DNA of 64,000 bases, taken from positions 511,185,323-511,249,322 of the forward strand of contig NC_056745.1 in the NCBI RefSeq assembly GCF_019279795.1, written 5' to 3'. Positions 1 to 11,198 of this stretch are shown piece after piece. The notes below the pieces were generated by a model that saw nothing but the letters and a program-made list of their open reading frames with translations, was not told where the DNA came from and did not search any database. The position numbers were made by a program, and so were the translations under genes. How positions within the stretch are numbered: position 1 is the first letter of the stretch; the number at the start of each line of letters is the position of its first letter. The stretch is from Protopterus annectens. Lineage: Eukaryota > Chordata > Ceratodontiformes > Protopteridae.

Positions 1-1170
1 AAGAATCTCGTCTCTTAGGAATTGGCTCAACCATGTCCAGCTCCTTCCACGCCCACTGAACAGGGTCTACAAGCATGTTGGTTAGGTGGGGGGTTTACCC
101 AGGAAGTAAATGCTCCACACCTGAAAGCCTGTAAAAACACAGATTCCTCTTGGGACGGGGAATTGGAAGACCAACTATCTCTTTGTCTTAGGAGATCCAG
201 GATGTCTCCAAAAGGAGATGCTGTCAGGTGGTGATCTAGGGGACACTTCCCCCTCATCAAAATCGGGGTCCTTAGTGAGAGATTCCTATGGGAAATCTAA
301 GTGCCTCCTTTTGCACATTCTCTTAAGAGGGACTTCCTCAGTGGGGTGTTCTGGGGAAGTATCAGAAAAAATAATGCCTTGATGGGCTGGCTGATGATTT
401 GTTTGGTCTGGCTGTTCCAGTGGAAGAGATGATCGAGGCTTAGGACACAGAACAGCATGAAGTAGAGTTATTTGATACGACGGAGGCAGGGATGTCTGTT
501 CTCTAGGCATAGAGAAGACCCTCTCCACCACCTTAAAAGAGGAATGCCTAAGAAGGAGAAATCAAAGGGATGTTGTCAGTCATCTGCTCTCAGGCCCAGA
601 GGGTGTAGGAGCCAAAGGAATCCCCATCTGCACATTCGGGAACTTCATCATCCTGCCCATATCTGCTTCAGAAAGGCTTCTGAAGGACCAAAGAGAATAG
701 TGGAAGGGAGTCCAGAATGTCTTTGAGGCAACTCTTCAAGAAATGGAAAGGGGAGCCTGGATGAAATAGGCTCCAATGGCAATATAGAAGTATGGATCAG
801 GGGAGGAGATATTTGAACAAGAGAAGCTGGATCCTGTAACAACAGATCTGACTTTAACACACTGGTAGGTTGCTCCTTGGAAGTAGCCAAAGTCAAAGTT
901 GAAGGATGGTCAGGAGATCTTTTTCAACTCTTTTGTCCTTGGATTGAAGATAACCTTTAGGTTTAACAGGGTTCTTAGGGGTTTGAGCCCCAGCCACTGT
1001 GGAAAACGATTTAAAGTGCAAGAGTCCCTTTAGAATCAATTTATTTTTATGATGAATCAGGGCCAGAAAATTGAAACTGGGGCAAATATCACACTCAATA
1101 TCAAAGTGAGCCGGGCCCAAACAATGTGCACATTCCCTGAGGGCATCAGAATTTGGAATCTTATGCACAC
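1..1170 (-). pseudogene. Decayed DIRS gag (element H), truncated by the window start
   Basis: Minus-strand fragments at 893-1168, 648-896, 286-531 and 27-260 match, in order, the gag of DIRS element A at 6.5-8.3 kb. The N-terminal part (893-1168) keeps a CxxC-x9-CxxC pair around LGPAHF. The middle part keeps a KRMCKRRHLD motif, seen as KHMCKRRHLD in element A. The 27-260 piece matches the FGDI...SVFLEAF...SWV segment of A. The reading frame shifts between pieces, so no complete Gag is encoded. The family role is packaging of retrotransposon RNA. The remainder of H should lie left of the window; no terminal repeat is seen on the right, where similarity fades after about 1.2 kb. Confidence 0.7.
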
Positions 1171-1954
1171 AAGAAATGACTTCTTAAAACTGGAAGTTTT
1201 TTTCCAACACATTAACAGTTAACCACAAAAAGAAACTACGATAAAAATAGCAGAAAACCAAGTAACCACAAAAAATGGTATCAAAACAATTAAACTTCTT
1301 TTTTTAAAGGTAGAAAAGAGAGAATGGAGATGGAAAGAATAAAAACAATAGCAGAAAGGGGTACTCGATGAGTACAAAGGAATAACCATAAAAAAGGGAA
1401 TGCTGTTTTAGGAATTCCAAGATCCAAAATTTGAATGCATAAATCTAAGTAAAAATGCTTGTATTTAACTTTTATGGGATTATAATGGTTTAGGGAAACT
1501 CTTGTTGGTTGTGACTTTTTCGATATTAGAAGGATTAACTTACTGGTTCATTTAATAAAATTATTGTTGACCAACAATTTTCTGTACTTTGAAAGTGAAT
1601 ACTTTAAACAATTAGCAAGTGTAGCCATAGCGGCATGTACCCCCATTTATGCCAACATGGTCATATTGAAATGGGAAACTTTGTATGTTTTAAACTCCTC
1701 ATTTTCAAAATACTGGACTAGATATTTTCATTTTTAGACGATGTGTGCATTTTCTGGATACAGGATAAGGGTGCGTTTGATGTATTTTTTCAAATACATT
1801 AATGAAACACACACATATATATATATATATATATTTTATTTACCTGTAGCTATACGTAGAATGCTGTGGATTACTTGGATGTCACAATTTACAAAAAAAA
1901 AAAAAAAAAAAAGACTGTGGTTTTGATTCTAACATTTACAGAAAATCTACATTA
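1171..1954. other. AT-rich stretch, no gene seen
   Basis: No recognisable coding similarity on either strand. The first 200 bases may be the tail of DIRS relic H. The stretch holds an (AT)n run at about 1814-1834 and a 20-base poly-A at 1893-1912. Confidence 0.6.
1893..1912 (+). repeat. Poly-A run of 20
   Basis: Twenty uninterrupted A residues follow gtcacaatttac. It could be the tail of an unrecognised retrocopy or a simple slippage run; no source element is visible upstream. Confidence 0.85.
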
Positions 1955-2509
1955 CAGACATACATACATACAAATATTTCAAGCACGGGCATTAATGCCC
2001 TTCTAGCGTGCCAATATACCAAAACACTTGTTCTCATAATAAGTGCCCAGGCTGTTCTTAAAAATATCTAAACTAGTACTTGCTTTAATGTAATTTGGTA
2101 GTCTGTTCCATGCATCGGCTATTCTGTCAGAGAATCAATTAGCACACTTGTCATTCCTACAGAATATTCTATATAGGTTGTCTGAAGATTCTATAGTACT
2201 TTTTAATAACCCCAAACAATTCCAGAGATAGTTGTCACTAAATGCTGTATATACCCGAATAAGATCTCTTCTTGTATATCTGTAAGAGACACTGTACAAG
2301 TTCAGATATTTCAGTCTTTCATAATAGCTTAAATTTTCACATCCATTGTTGCCCTTGGTATATTTCTGCTGTACCTCTTTCCAGTTTACTCATGCTTGTT
2401 TTCTTACAGGGTTTTCCATATTGATATTCCATACTCAAGTTCGGGTCTAATGTAACAAAAGACGACTTCATTATTTCCGATTTCCTAGACTTTATATATC
2501 TTTTTATAC
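1955..2509 (-). pseudogene. 3' end of LINE-1X (non-LTR retrotransposon), RT C-terminus and 3' tail
   Basis: Read on the minus strand, this encodes the end of a LINE reverse transcriptase, including an ADAWNRLPNYIKAST-like segment near 2100-2140 of the kind found near the C-terminus of CR1/L2/Jockey-group proteins. The element then ends in a short tandem tail (tgta repeats at about 1957-1972). The frame is continuous in sense with the RT piece at 8676-9225: the two halves are separated by a V-SINE and DIRS element A. Frame disruptions are present, so the copy is dead. The clade within the Jockey/CR1/L2 superfamily is uncertain. Confidence 0.7.
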
Positions 2510-2638
2510 AACCTATAGTTCTAAAGGCAACTCGGCACGTAAAAATCTACTGCCAGTCATTAGCGGACCAGAGTTCCGCTGTGGCGACCCCTAACCGGGA
2601 AAAGCCGAAAGACACAACAACAACAACCTATAGTTCTA
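2510..2638 (+). mobile_element. 5'-truncated V-SINE with 14-bp target-site duplication
   Basis: The SINE body at 2524-2624 keeps only the 3' half: the core ending in ttccgctgtggcgacccc, then a gggaaaagccgaaa motif and an (aca)n tail. It is flanked by the direct repeat aacctatagttcta at 2510-2523 and 2625-2638. The host sequence is LINE-1X. The tRNA-like head seen in the other copies is missing, as expected from incomplete reverse transcription. Confidence 0.9.
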
Positions 2639-2671
2639 TAAAAAGAAGTTATGTACCCACCATAACGTTCC

Positions 2672-2815
2672 ATCTGAGTAGTTCTACTTCATTTGTCTTC
2701 AACCTGTGGGATACCGGATCCGAGCCGGCAATTTCACTAGCATCTGCTCCAAGCTCCTCCCCTTACCCATAATACACCTCCACTACCGTCCAAATCCCAG
2801 ATCGAGTTTGCTGAC
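2672..2815 (+). repeat. Left inverted terminal repeat of DIRS A
   Basis: It shares with 8510-8660, in reverse complement, the blocks cttcaacctgtgggatac, ggatccgagc..., agctcctccc and cctccactacc. Outside it lies a left extension that is repeated in complement at about 2930-2965. Confidence 0.85.
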
Positions 2816-2927
2816 CCTTATGCTGATAACCCGACCTGAAAAAATACTTTATGACCTATAACTGCAGCCCGCAGGCTGTTCATATGACAAGGTCAGGGGG
2901 AAGGAGGGAGGGACGGTTGAAGACGAA

Positions 2928-3018
2928 GTACAACTACTCAGATGGAACGTTATGGTGAGTACATAACTTCTTTATCTGAAGTGGTTTACTTCATTTGGTC
3001 TTCAACCTGTGGGACAGA
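2928..3018. repeat. Internal complementary region (ICR) of DIRS A
   Basis: The first half (cagatggaacgttatgg..gtacataacttcttt) is the reverse complement of the left end at 2641-2675. The second half (atctgaagtggtttacttc..) is the reverse complement of the right end at about 8637-8674. In DIRS elements this region is thought to guide formation of the circular DNA intermediate. Confidence 0.85.
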
Positions 3019-3048
3019 GTCCAAAGCTACTAAACTACTGGGTGGCCC

Positions 3049-4020
3049 TCATGGAAGGATATTCCGGAGAACCGTGGAACCAAAGGATGCTCTCTTTCTA
3101 GAAGTCAAATCCAATTTGTAGTGAGAAATAAAGGTATGAGATGAGGACCAAGTAGCTGCAGAACAAATATCAACCAATGAGACTCTAGACCAAAAGGCTG
3201 CAGAAGTAGCCATGGACCCAGTGGAATGAGCTTTCACCTCACCCAGAGGAGACATACCTTTGTCCTTATAGACCTGAAGGATGTATGAGGAAATCCACCT
3301 AGCAATAGTGACCTTGGAGATAGGTTTACCCAAAAAGGGTTTACAGAAGGACAAACAGCTGATTGGATTTACGGAAGTTTTTGGTCCTGTGTAAGTAAAA
3401 TCGTAACTGTCTACGAACATCCAACAAGTGGAGTTTGTATTCCATTTTGTTAGCAAAGTTAGGAAAGAAGACAGGTAAATTAATGGTCTGATTGATATTA
3501 ACTTGTGATACCACCTTAGGAAGAAAGGACGGATTGGTCCGAAGGGAAAACCTATCTTTATGGAAAATCACACATGGAACTTTGATGGACAAAGCTTGCA
3601 GTTCTGAAACCCTTTTAGCAGAAGTGACAGCCACCAGAAATGCTCTTTTCCAGGATAAGAATTTTAGATCTGTGGTTGCAGCAGGTTCAAAAGGCAGAGC
3701 GACCAAAGCTTGAAGAACCATAGTAAGGTCCCATGGGGAACAGGATCCTTGACCGAGGGGCGTAACAGAAAGGTCCCTTTGATAAAGGCTTTATACAGTC
3801 TGGAGGAGGCCAGTGAAGCAGAATTCTCACCCACATGAAAGTGAGAAATGGCAGCCAATTGAACTTTGATAGTAGAAGAACTAGCTCCCTGTTGAAAAAT
3901 ATTGGCTAGGAATTCAAGAATGGCAGAAATAGGAGCTATGAAGGGGTCTAAACTCCTTTGAGAAGCCCAAAAGATAAAACATTTTAATTTGCTGCGGTAA
4001 ACCTTCCTGGTTGAAGACTA
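3049..4020 (-). pseudogene. DIRS A tyrosine recombinase, broken
   Basis: Two overlapping frames (3341-3721 then 3049-3456) carry the catalytic half of a DIRS tyrosine recombinase: the first arginine in SAKRVSELQAL, the FHKDR..LRTNPSF segment, HST at the HxxR box, and the end AATWSSSHTFISHY with the likely nucleophilic tyrosine. The HxxR box reads HSTG where elements B, C and E have HSTR, so a catalytic arginine is lost. A frameshift lies near 3341-3456. The core-binding half, at 3664-4020, is weaker. The enzyme would integrate the circular DNA copy. Confidence 0.8.
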
Positions 4021-4352
4021 ATGAGCAGCCACCAGAATAGACCTAACTGAAAAGGATAACCCAGGAGTCCTAGCGATCATGGGAACTGAAGCAGCCAAGC
4101 TGTGAGCTTCAAACTGTTCAGGTTCGGATGAGGAATACCCCCCCAATGGGTGTGAAATCAGATCATGAATGGGATCCAAGATCCAAGGCAGAGCCAGAAG
4201 GTGAGACCAAAGGAAGGGAAACCATACATAGCAAGGCCAAAACAGGGCAATGAGGATCACTTTCCTTCCAAGTCAACGAGCTTACTGTAGAAACCTCGGA
4301 ATAACAGGTATTGGGGGGTAAGCATACAGAAGACCGGGAGGCCAAGCATGGA

Positions 4353-5960
4353 CTAGAGCATCTCTGGGGGACTCCCCGGCAGGGGGTTCAGAGCGAAAAA
4401 CTCACTGCACTTTGCGTTGGTAGGAGATGCAAAGAGATCGCAGCAAGGCTGATCCCACTCCAGGAAGATCTGCTCCGCTACTGAAAGATTCAGAGACCAC
4501 TCGCAAGGCATCAGAATAGTCCGACTTAACCTGCTATGAGAAAACGACCGGTGGAGATCGCCCATTCCCACATTCTCATAGCCTTGTGACAAAGGGGGTA
4601 AGATCTGGTCCCTCCCTGTTTGTTGATGTACCAGACCACTGACGTTGTCTGACTGCTCTGCAATGGTTCCCACAGGAAGAAAGGCATGAAGGACTTGCAA
4701 CGCCAAAAGCACCACCCTCATCTCAAGAAAGTTTATGTGCAAGCTGGTCTCTACAGGGGACCACAGGCCTTGGACTGTCCTGCCCAAACAATGCCCCCCC
4801 TCCACCCGAGTTGGGAGGCGTCCGTAGTCACTGTGGCTTGGACAGAGGCTGAAACAAAGGGTCGTCCCTCCAAGATTTCCGGACAGCACATCCACCACAG
4901 AAGTGATGACCGACACTCGACTGAGATGTATTGGATACGATAATGGAAGTTCCAACATGGACCTTTGTACAGCTAGTGTCCACTGTAGAATTCTCATATG
5001 TAACCAGGCGCACAGAAGAAGCGTTATGGTCACTGCCATTGAACCTAAGGCCCTCAACACTGATTCTGCCGATGGAAGATGAAAACAGTAGATCAGAGAG
5101 ACATGCATCCTCAGGTTTTCTACTCTATCCAAGGTCAGGAAGATTTTGCATTGTAAGGTGTCCATCCATTCCCCAATGTAGTCCATCACCTGGACAAGAT
5201 TTAGAAGTGATTTGGATGCATTGATTGTGATCCCCAAATGCAGGACAAGCTTTCAAAAATAATCCCTGGTTTGAGAAAGTAGATGCTTGGTGGGAGCAGT
5301 GACGGACAGACCTGAATCCCCTGAAGCATCAGGTGAGCCGCTACTACCACCATCACCTTTGGTGAACACCCGGGGGATTGTGGTGAGACCAAAGGATAGA
5401 GCTCAAAATTGGTAATGATCAACTCCTAGTCGGAAGAGGAGGAACCTCCTGGAGCTTCTGTGCATCTTTATGTGATAGTAGGCATCCTGGAGGTCTAACA
5501 AGCACATCCAGTCGCTCTCTTGCAGGTACGGCATGATGGACTGTAGTGTGACCATCCCGAATTTTTCTTTGGCAACTGACAGGTTCAGGATAGATAGGTC
5601 CAGAATGGGCCTTAAGTCCCTCATTTTCTTTGGCACCAAAAAGAACCTGGAGTAGAAGCCCGATCCAGACTGATCTGGGGGGAATGGTTTGCTGGCTCGT
5701 TTTTCTAGCAGCTTGGAAATTTCCTGTGCTGCTGCCTCCCTTTGCGTGGGTGGTACGAGCGGGAGGTGTTTGGGAGGAACCACAAAGGGGATAGAGTACC
5801 CTCTGGATATGATCTAAAGCACCCAGCAGTCTGATATTATGGACTCCCATGCCACCAGGTGCAATGACAATTGTCCCCTGACTGCCTCCAGAGTACAGCA
5901 GTCAGGCAACTCCTCAGGGTTGCTGTCTGGGTATGTCCAAGAAAGGTTCTCGAGACTCAA
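4353..5960 (-). pseudogene. DIRS A reverse transcriptase / RNase H, broken
   Basis: The minus-strand frame 5403-5783 carries the RT fingers and palm start (GFYSRFFLVPKK, RPILDLSILN, LLDLQDAYYH). Frame 5201-5422 continues with a degraded palm in which the catalytic YLDD box is no longer readable. Frame 4353-5237 (294 codons) carries the thumb (CAWLHMRILQW), RNase H remnants (INFLEMRVVLLAL, QSDNVSGLVHQQ) and a C-terminal EWDQPCCDLFASPTN segment. In intact relatives these lie in one frame of about 660 codons. The copy is clearly dead. Confidence 0.8.
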
Positions 5961-8290
5961 TATTCCTTGGACCCCTCTACCTCTGGGCCAGCATCCATTC
6001 TGTCTCCCTCTGCCTCTGGGGAAAGAAGAGCCCTGAGTGTCCCGGGAATACTGTAACTTCCAGAACCACATCTTCTTTTGCCCTCTCTGATTCTGGGAAA
6101 AGGATCTTTGAGGGTTCGAGAAGCAGATTCCGACGGCAGACAGTGTCTTCCCGTCCTTCTCACTCTGGACTAAAGTCTTTTTGATGGTCTTACCAAAGAG
6201 AGTAGAGCCGTCATAAGGGGCATTTTTGTAAAGGACGCCTTGAAAGATTCCGAAAACTAACATAGTCTGAGCCATGCACACGCCAGACCCAGCCGCCCTA
6301 GCCACTCCTTCAGTAGCATGTGAGAGGAGTCACATGGACATGTTGAAGACTGCTTTCAATGTGGCCATCCTCACGGAGAATGAGTCCCTGTCCTCCTGTG
6401 ACATGGACTTAGGGGGGAGACTCAGCTAGCTCCTTGACCAGGTAACGCTGGAGTCTCATGACGTGGACCAGGTAAGTTCAGCTCCCTAATGGAGAAGGTT
6501 GCTGCCGGATAAACCCGCTTCCCTAAGCGGTCCTCATCCATGACTCTCAGTCAAGTGGATGAATCAAGGAACTCTCTTGGGCTAGTTCCTTCTTTGTGGC
6601 TGCTGCTACCACCATAGAGTCCATGGGGGAGCCCTTGTTCCATGCTGGCCTATCTGATGGTGGACTTAAGATCTTATCAGGACATTTAGGTATTGGTTCC
6701 ACTGTGTCCAGCTCCTTCAAGGCCCACGAGGTGACCAGGTCCACCAGGGGATCTGCGGGAGGGGACACCCAGGAAATAGATGGGCCCATGACGAAAGCCT
6801 CCAGGAACACGGACCCGTCAGAAGAAGGTTTGGGGGTGGACCAACCTCCCCACTGGCGAATGATTTCCATGATGTCTCCAAAAGAGACATCCTCGGGAGG
6901 TGACCTGGGGGAACCTTCCCCATCATCCAAATCCGTGTCCTCGGTGAGGGACTCAGGGGAGTCCAAGTGCCTCCTCTTACACATATGCTTGCGAGGCACG
7001 TCTCCGGTGGAGCTCTCCGAGGTGAACTCACAAACCACTTGTTCCTCAGGGGGAAACGTCTGGGGCTCCTCGAGCATGGGCTGTTCTGCTGGTAAAATGA
7101 TGGGATTCTTAGAAAGAGCCGAGGGGGTCAGGGCAGAGTCCGAGGGGATAGTCAAGGGTCTCAATCCGGCAGAGAGAACCCTTTCTACCATGAACACAGA
7201 GGGAGAACGAACCTCCTAGGGAACCAATAAGACAGTCTGTCTTCCCTGGATCCGACGTGAGAATCGGAGACGGGCCTGAAGTGGACAGAGCTCCGCGGGA
7301 GGGAACTTGGCCCGAAAAAGCCAGAGCTGATGAAAAAAGTTCTGCTCTCCTGGATCAGACACCCAAGCTCCGGTTCCGAGAGCCGCTCAGATCCGAACTG
7401 GTCGGATCCAACACGCTCCAAGCAGCTGTCGGTGACGAGGAAGCAGGTATCGTCGGCGCCAACCCCCTAAGGCCATCCTCGGATCAGAGTACTCTGAACC
7501 CAGGACAGATCAGAAAAGGAGAAATCGGTGTAAAAAAACGAAGCGAGCTCCCCCTCCAGAGGGAGAGGGGTCTGGCAAGACCCCCATCTGGATACAAGTA
7601 TAAATGAACCTCCTTATCATTTTATCCATGTCAACGTCCAATAAGCTCTGCGTGGACCTCGATGAGGCCACGGACTCTGACCTTGTGGGTCGAGGAAACG
7701 AGGCCCTAGATGGAGAACGTGTCTCCTCTGGCTCTGGGGAAAATCTCGGAGATCGGAGCCAAGAGGAGTCACGGATCCTAGGCTGACTTTTGGCGGGAGA
7801 AGGAAGGTCTGGAGACCTCTTACATTTGTCAAGTCTGTGAGATTTTGGCTCTCTCCCCTTTTTTCTGCCCATTTTCCACTCCACTTCCACAGGCTTTGAA
7901 ACGGGAGGTTGAGTCCCAGCCAGGGAGGGAGGAGAAGCAAGGGCAAGAGAGGAAGGAGAGGTGGCCACAGCAGCCACTGTGACCGATGCAGAGGATGAGG
8001 CAACCGCCTCAGAAGTGGGAAGAAGGCCTTTCAGGACCAACTTTGCCTTCCTGTCCTTGATAGCGCAGGGGTTAAAACCCATTCATATAGAGCAGTCAGT
8101 ATTTAGATGGGCAACGCCCAAACACATTACACAAAGAGTGTGGCCATCTGCAGGAGACGATTTATGGCCAAACTCAGTGCACCTTTTGAACACAGGCTCA
8201 TCAGCCATGCTTCTATCCAGCCACTCAAACAAGAGAAGGGAAATAAAGAGAGAAACATTACCGGTTTTCCCACTCACACCACTCACTCAA
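5961..8290 (-). pseudogene. DIRS A gag, broken
   Basis: Pieces at 8083-8286 (cysteine motif, CVMCLGVAHL), 7510-8082 (lysine/serine-rich linker), 6547-7197 (216 codons with CKRRHLD, acidic DTDLDDGEG and FGDIMEI) and 5957-6305 (RGRGRQNG.WPRGRG, a basic Gly/Arg tail) run in Gag order. The Gly/Arg tail corresponds to the RG-rich tail in element E and probably binds RNA. At least two frameshifts separate the pieces. The coding sequence is CpG-rich relative to the flanking DNA. Confidence 0.75.
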
Positions 8291-8509
8291 GTCACACCGA
8301 ACACATTGAGGGGGGAGAGGAAGCAAAGCACACTAACAAACTAATGCTAAACTACAACAAAGGTTCAATTACACGACACACCAGCGAGGGATGGTGAAGA
8401 GGGAACCTACACTAAAACATTTATACTAATATTTCAGAGAAAAAAGCTGCTTAAAAGCAGGAAAAACCCACTCACTACTCAGAGCTCAGGAGATCACGAT
8501 GCTTCAGCA

Positions 8510-8674
8510 AGCTGCAGCAAATGAGATCTGGGGGTTGGAAGGTAGTGGAGGTGTATTACGGGTAAAGGGAGGAGCTTGGAGCTCGGAGCAGATGCTAGTG
8601 AAATTGCCAGCTCGGATCCGATACGGATCCAGTATCCCACAGGTTGAAGACCAAATGAAGTAAACTACTTCAGA
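8510..8674 (-). repeat. Right inverted terminal repeat and right end of DIRS A
   Basis: This is the reverse complement of the left repeat, ending cccacaggttgaagacc..cttcaga. LINE-1X sequence starts immediately to the right. Confidence 0.85.
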
Positions 8675-9225
8675 GTTATCGTTAACCAATTGGTTGACAT
8701 GATTAGAAAAACTCACAGCTGAGTCTACCCATATACCTAGATCCTTAAACGAGTCTACAGCTTCAAACAATGTGTGCTGCATTAAATATGCACCTTTCAA
8801 TTTATGTCTCCCAAATCTCATATGCTTAGTTTTTGATGCATTTATCAGCATATTATTCTCCTGTGCCCAAAAGGTCAATTTAGTCAACTTATTTTGCAGA
8901 CATGCCTTATCTGTAACACATGCAATCAGTTTACCCAATTTCAGGTCGTCTGCATATAGACTGTACAACACCTCAGATGAAAAAGTTAGGTCTGAAAGAT
9001 AGAATCTAAACAAGTAAGGGCCTAGGGCAGAGCCCTGTGGGACACCCTGACTGTAACCAAGGATTTCACCTGTCCAGTTGCTGTATGATACTTGCCATGT
9101 CCTATCTGTAAGCCATACAGCTATCCATCTTATCAAGAGTACATGAACACCTTGCTGTACTAATTTCTTGATCAGTGTTTTGTGTATTACCCTGTCAAAT
9201 GCTGAAGTTAAATCTATATAAAATT
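8675..9225 (-). pseudogene. LINE-1X reverse transcriptase, central part
   Basis: On the minus strand this encodes RT motifs typical of Jockey/CR1/L2-group LINEs: DLTSAFDRVIHKTL near 9160-9220, SQGVPQGSALGP, and the catalytic SLYADDL. It then continues through NNMLINASKTKHM to VDSAVSFSNHVNQLVND, where DIRS A interrupts. The protein continues with the 1955-2509 piece on the far side of A. Upstream (to the right) it is cut by a CR1-like 3' fragment. Confidence 0.8.
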
Positions 9226-9247
9226 ACATCACAACACAATATTTTCA

Positions 9248-10095
9248 TTCATAGGTTGGTACTAGGCTATCGGCCCTAGGGCCTATGCAAGCCTAGCCAT
9301 AACAATTCCCTGGATATTTCTTCCCACAATATTTACTTCCCTGGATCCCTGTCTAGCAGGGTGACTGACGTGATCCCCGAGGTGAATTTCCTATCTCCCA
9401 TCCAATCATCAAGGTTCCTTTTGAAGAGGGCCAAGGAGGCGCTCTGCTTGACATGTACGAGCAGTCTGTTCCAGAGTATGGGGAGTCTCTGGGTCAGAAA
9501 CCTATCCCTCCAGCATGTTTTGTTCATTGTGATGACAAGGTTTAGATCCCTGGAGCTTGTGACTCTGAGGGATTGGGATTTCTTTAAGTGGAGCATGTCC
9601 AACAACTCAGGGTTTGACATGGCCTTGTATGTTAAGCAGAGATCACCTCTGAGTAGACGATATGCCACAGAGTACAGCTGGAGTTTTTTTTAGACGGTCA
9701 GCATAGGGCATCTGCTGTAGGCCTGTGATTCTTTTACTGAGGTATTTCTGCAGCCTTTTCAGCTGTTGCAGATGTCTTGTGAGGTACATACCAAACGGGG
9801 CATTGTACTCTATAATGGGACTAATGAGGGATGAGCACAGTGGGACAATGACCTCCTTTTTTCTGGATGAAAAGCCCTTAGTGATGAGATGTGCCACATA
9901 AAAGGATTTCCTGACTGTTGTGACAATGTGGTTATCGAAGGAGAGACCACTGTCCACCTGTGTCCCTAAGTCTCTCATCACACTTTCGGTGTTTAGTGTA
10001 CTGCCACCTATGTGGTAATTCATGGGTATGTGTTTTTTCCCAAAGGGGATAACTATACATTTCTTGGCATTAAGCTTGAGCCCCAAGTTGTTATT
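9248..10095 (-). mobile_element. 5'-truncated CR1-like LINE, copy 1
   Basis: The minus-strand frames 9643-10086 and 9333-9668 encode the RT C-terminal third: LKLNAKKCIVIPFGKK, MRDLGTQVDSGLSF, SPIIEYNAPFGMYL, LLRGDLCLTYKAM, RLPILWNRL, ASLALFKRNLDDWM. A short 3' UTR with a self-complementary ggccctagggcc follows, ending at about 9248 in cctatgaa. One frameshift lies near 9660. The copy splits LINE-1X, whose RT resumes on both sides. Related copies are at 19857, 36145 and 59917. Confidence 0.85.
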
Positions 10096-10330
10096 ATATT
10101 GTTATACAAGATCATGTTACAGGTGGTAATTTCAACATATGCATCCTGATATATGGTTTCAAGTCCCAACCTATCCAGTTCTGACAATAACTTGCCCTCC
10201 TCCCCTTTCCCTTAAAGACAGGCTTAATAAGCGCATGTCTCCAATCTTGAGGAATCTCCTCATATTTATATGACCTAGTGAATAATAGATACATTCTCCA
10301 ACTCCTACTTGCATTACAACAGTAACCATC
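10096..10330 (-). pseudogene. LINE-1X reverse transcriptase, N-terminal fragment
   Basis: The minus-strand frame 10112-10294 includes EEIPQDWRHALIKPVFKGKG, the RT entry motif of non-LTR retrotransposons (usually IPxxWK..xvxPixKkG). It lies upstream of the palm piece at 8675-9225 in the right order. Sequence between this motif and the palm appears partly deleted. Similarity stops at about 10330. Confidence 0.65.
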
Positions 10331-10920
10331 CTATAACACAGGAAAAAACAACTTAGTAAGAGAACAATTTATTAAACTGTCCAGGGTGATTTCAAATGAC
10401 TTAACTTATCTACATCTTTCTGAAACATTATTTTGTATGTTTCCAGATAGGGGATATTCCCCCAGGTGATTAATAAAAGAAGTGACAGACGAAGGCAATA
10501 TATACAGACTTCAGCCCCAGGAAGGCAATCAGTTTTCAAGGGAAATGTATTGAAATACACTTCCATTTCCAAAGATGTCAAACAGTTTACTACAAACAAC
10601 TGGAACAGTTTTAAAATGGACCCAGACTGGAAGATTCTATAGGAAAGATGCCATGCTTTATTTACAAGTGTGGGTTCAACATCAGAAACATTTTTGAAAA
10701 CCCTGGGGCTTAGAATACTCACACTTCCAAAGCATCTGGTGCATAGAAAGGTGGGATGTGTCACTACTGTCGAAACATCTTAGAAGGGGACACTTTCTCA
10801 ATAATATACAATGGAAGTAATATGAAGTCATAGGTATGGGCTAATTGTTGTACAAAAGGTGCTGTATATATAGCAATATTTTGCGAACGTTTAAATTTCT
10901 ATGCAGGAAAACTGAATGAT
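10331..10920. other. No recognised gene
   Basis: A 130-codon minus-strand open frame (10372-10764) exists but shows no motif I can place and may be chance. No repeat structure is visible. Confidence 0.5.
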
Positions 10921-10922
10921 TT

Positions 10923-11198
10923 TTGAAAAAATTGATCTACAAGCACCTGTGTGATATAAAACAAGATATTAATAATGCTTTTTACAAACACTCAATGGGT
11001 CCACTTAATGAAAGAACTAAATTTAAATTTATAGTGATTGATAGGATCGAACTTTCACTGAGAGGTGGATGTTTTGAAACATTGTTGGAACAAGAAGTAC
11101 TGACATGGCAAATATGCTTAAATACAACTCAGAGGCAAAGGCTGAACAAACACATTTCAATCTGCAGTATTTTAAAAATTAAGGCTGCTACACTTTAA
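10923..11198 (+). pseudogene. Possible C-terminal remnant of a Penelope-like element (GIY-YIG nuclease-linked tail)
   Basis: The 91-codon plus-strand frame contains KFIVIDRIELSLRGGCFETLL, EQEVLTWQICLNTTQRQRLN. The layout RGG(D)..LL..E..WI..L.T..P.GLN is a recurrent C-terminal signature next to GIY-YIG domains in Penelope-like retroelements of fish and amphibians. Here the aspartate after RGG is Cys and WI has become WQI. No RT or GIY-YIG core is visible upstream. Attribution rests on my recall of that signature. Confidence 0.45.

Larger units (their letters stand above)
2641..8674 (-). mobile_element. DIRS-type retrotransposon A, complete structure, decayed
   Basis: About 6.0 kb with inverted terminal repeats (about 2672-2815 and 8510-8660) and an internal complementary region near 2930-3020 that is complementary to both outermost ends. 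On the minus strand the order is gag, RT/RNase H, tyrosine recombinase. It is inserted in LINE-1X just after the V-SINE's right target-site duplication; LINE sequence resumes at about 8675. No flanking duplication is seen. All three reading frames are broken. Its terminal repeats belong to a subfamily distinct from B, C, D and E but related to relics G, F, H and the 11.8-kb remnant. End positions are good to within a few bases. Confidence 0.9.

Noticed and set aside
6596-7219. 207-codon plus-strand frame opposite DIRS A gag
   Set aside because: It is the antisense of the gag frame 6547-7197, with no independent motif or homologue among the other copies.
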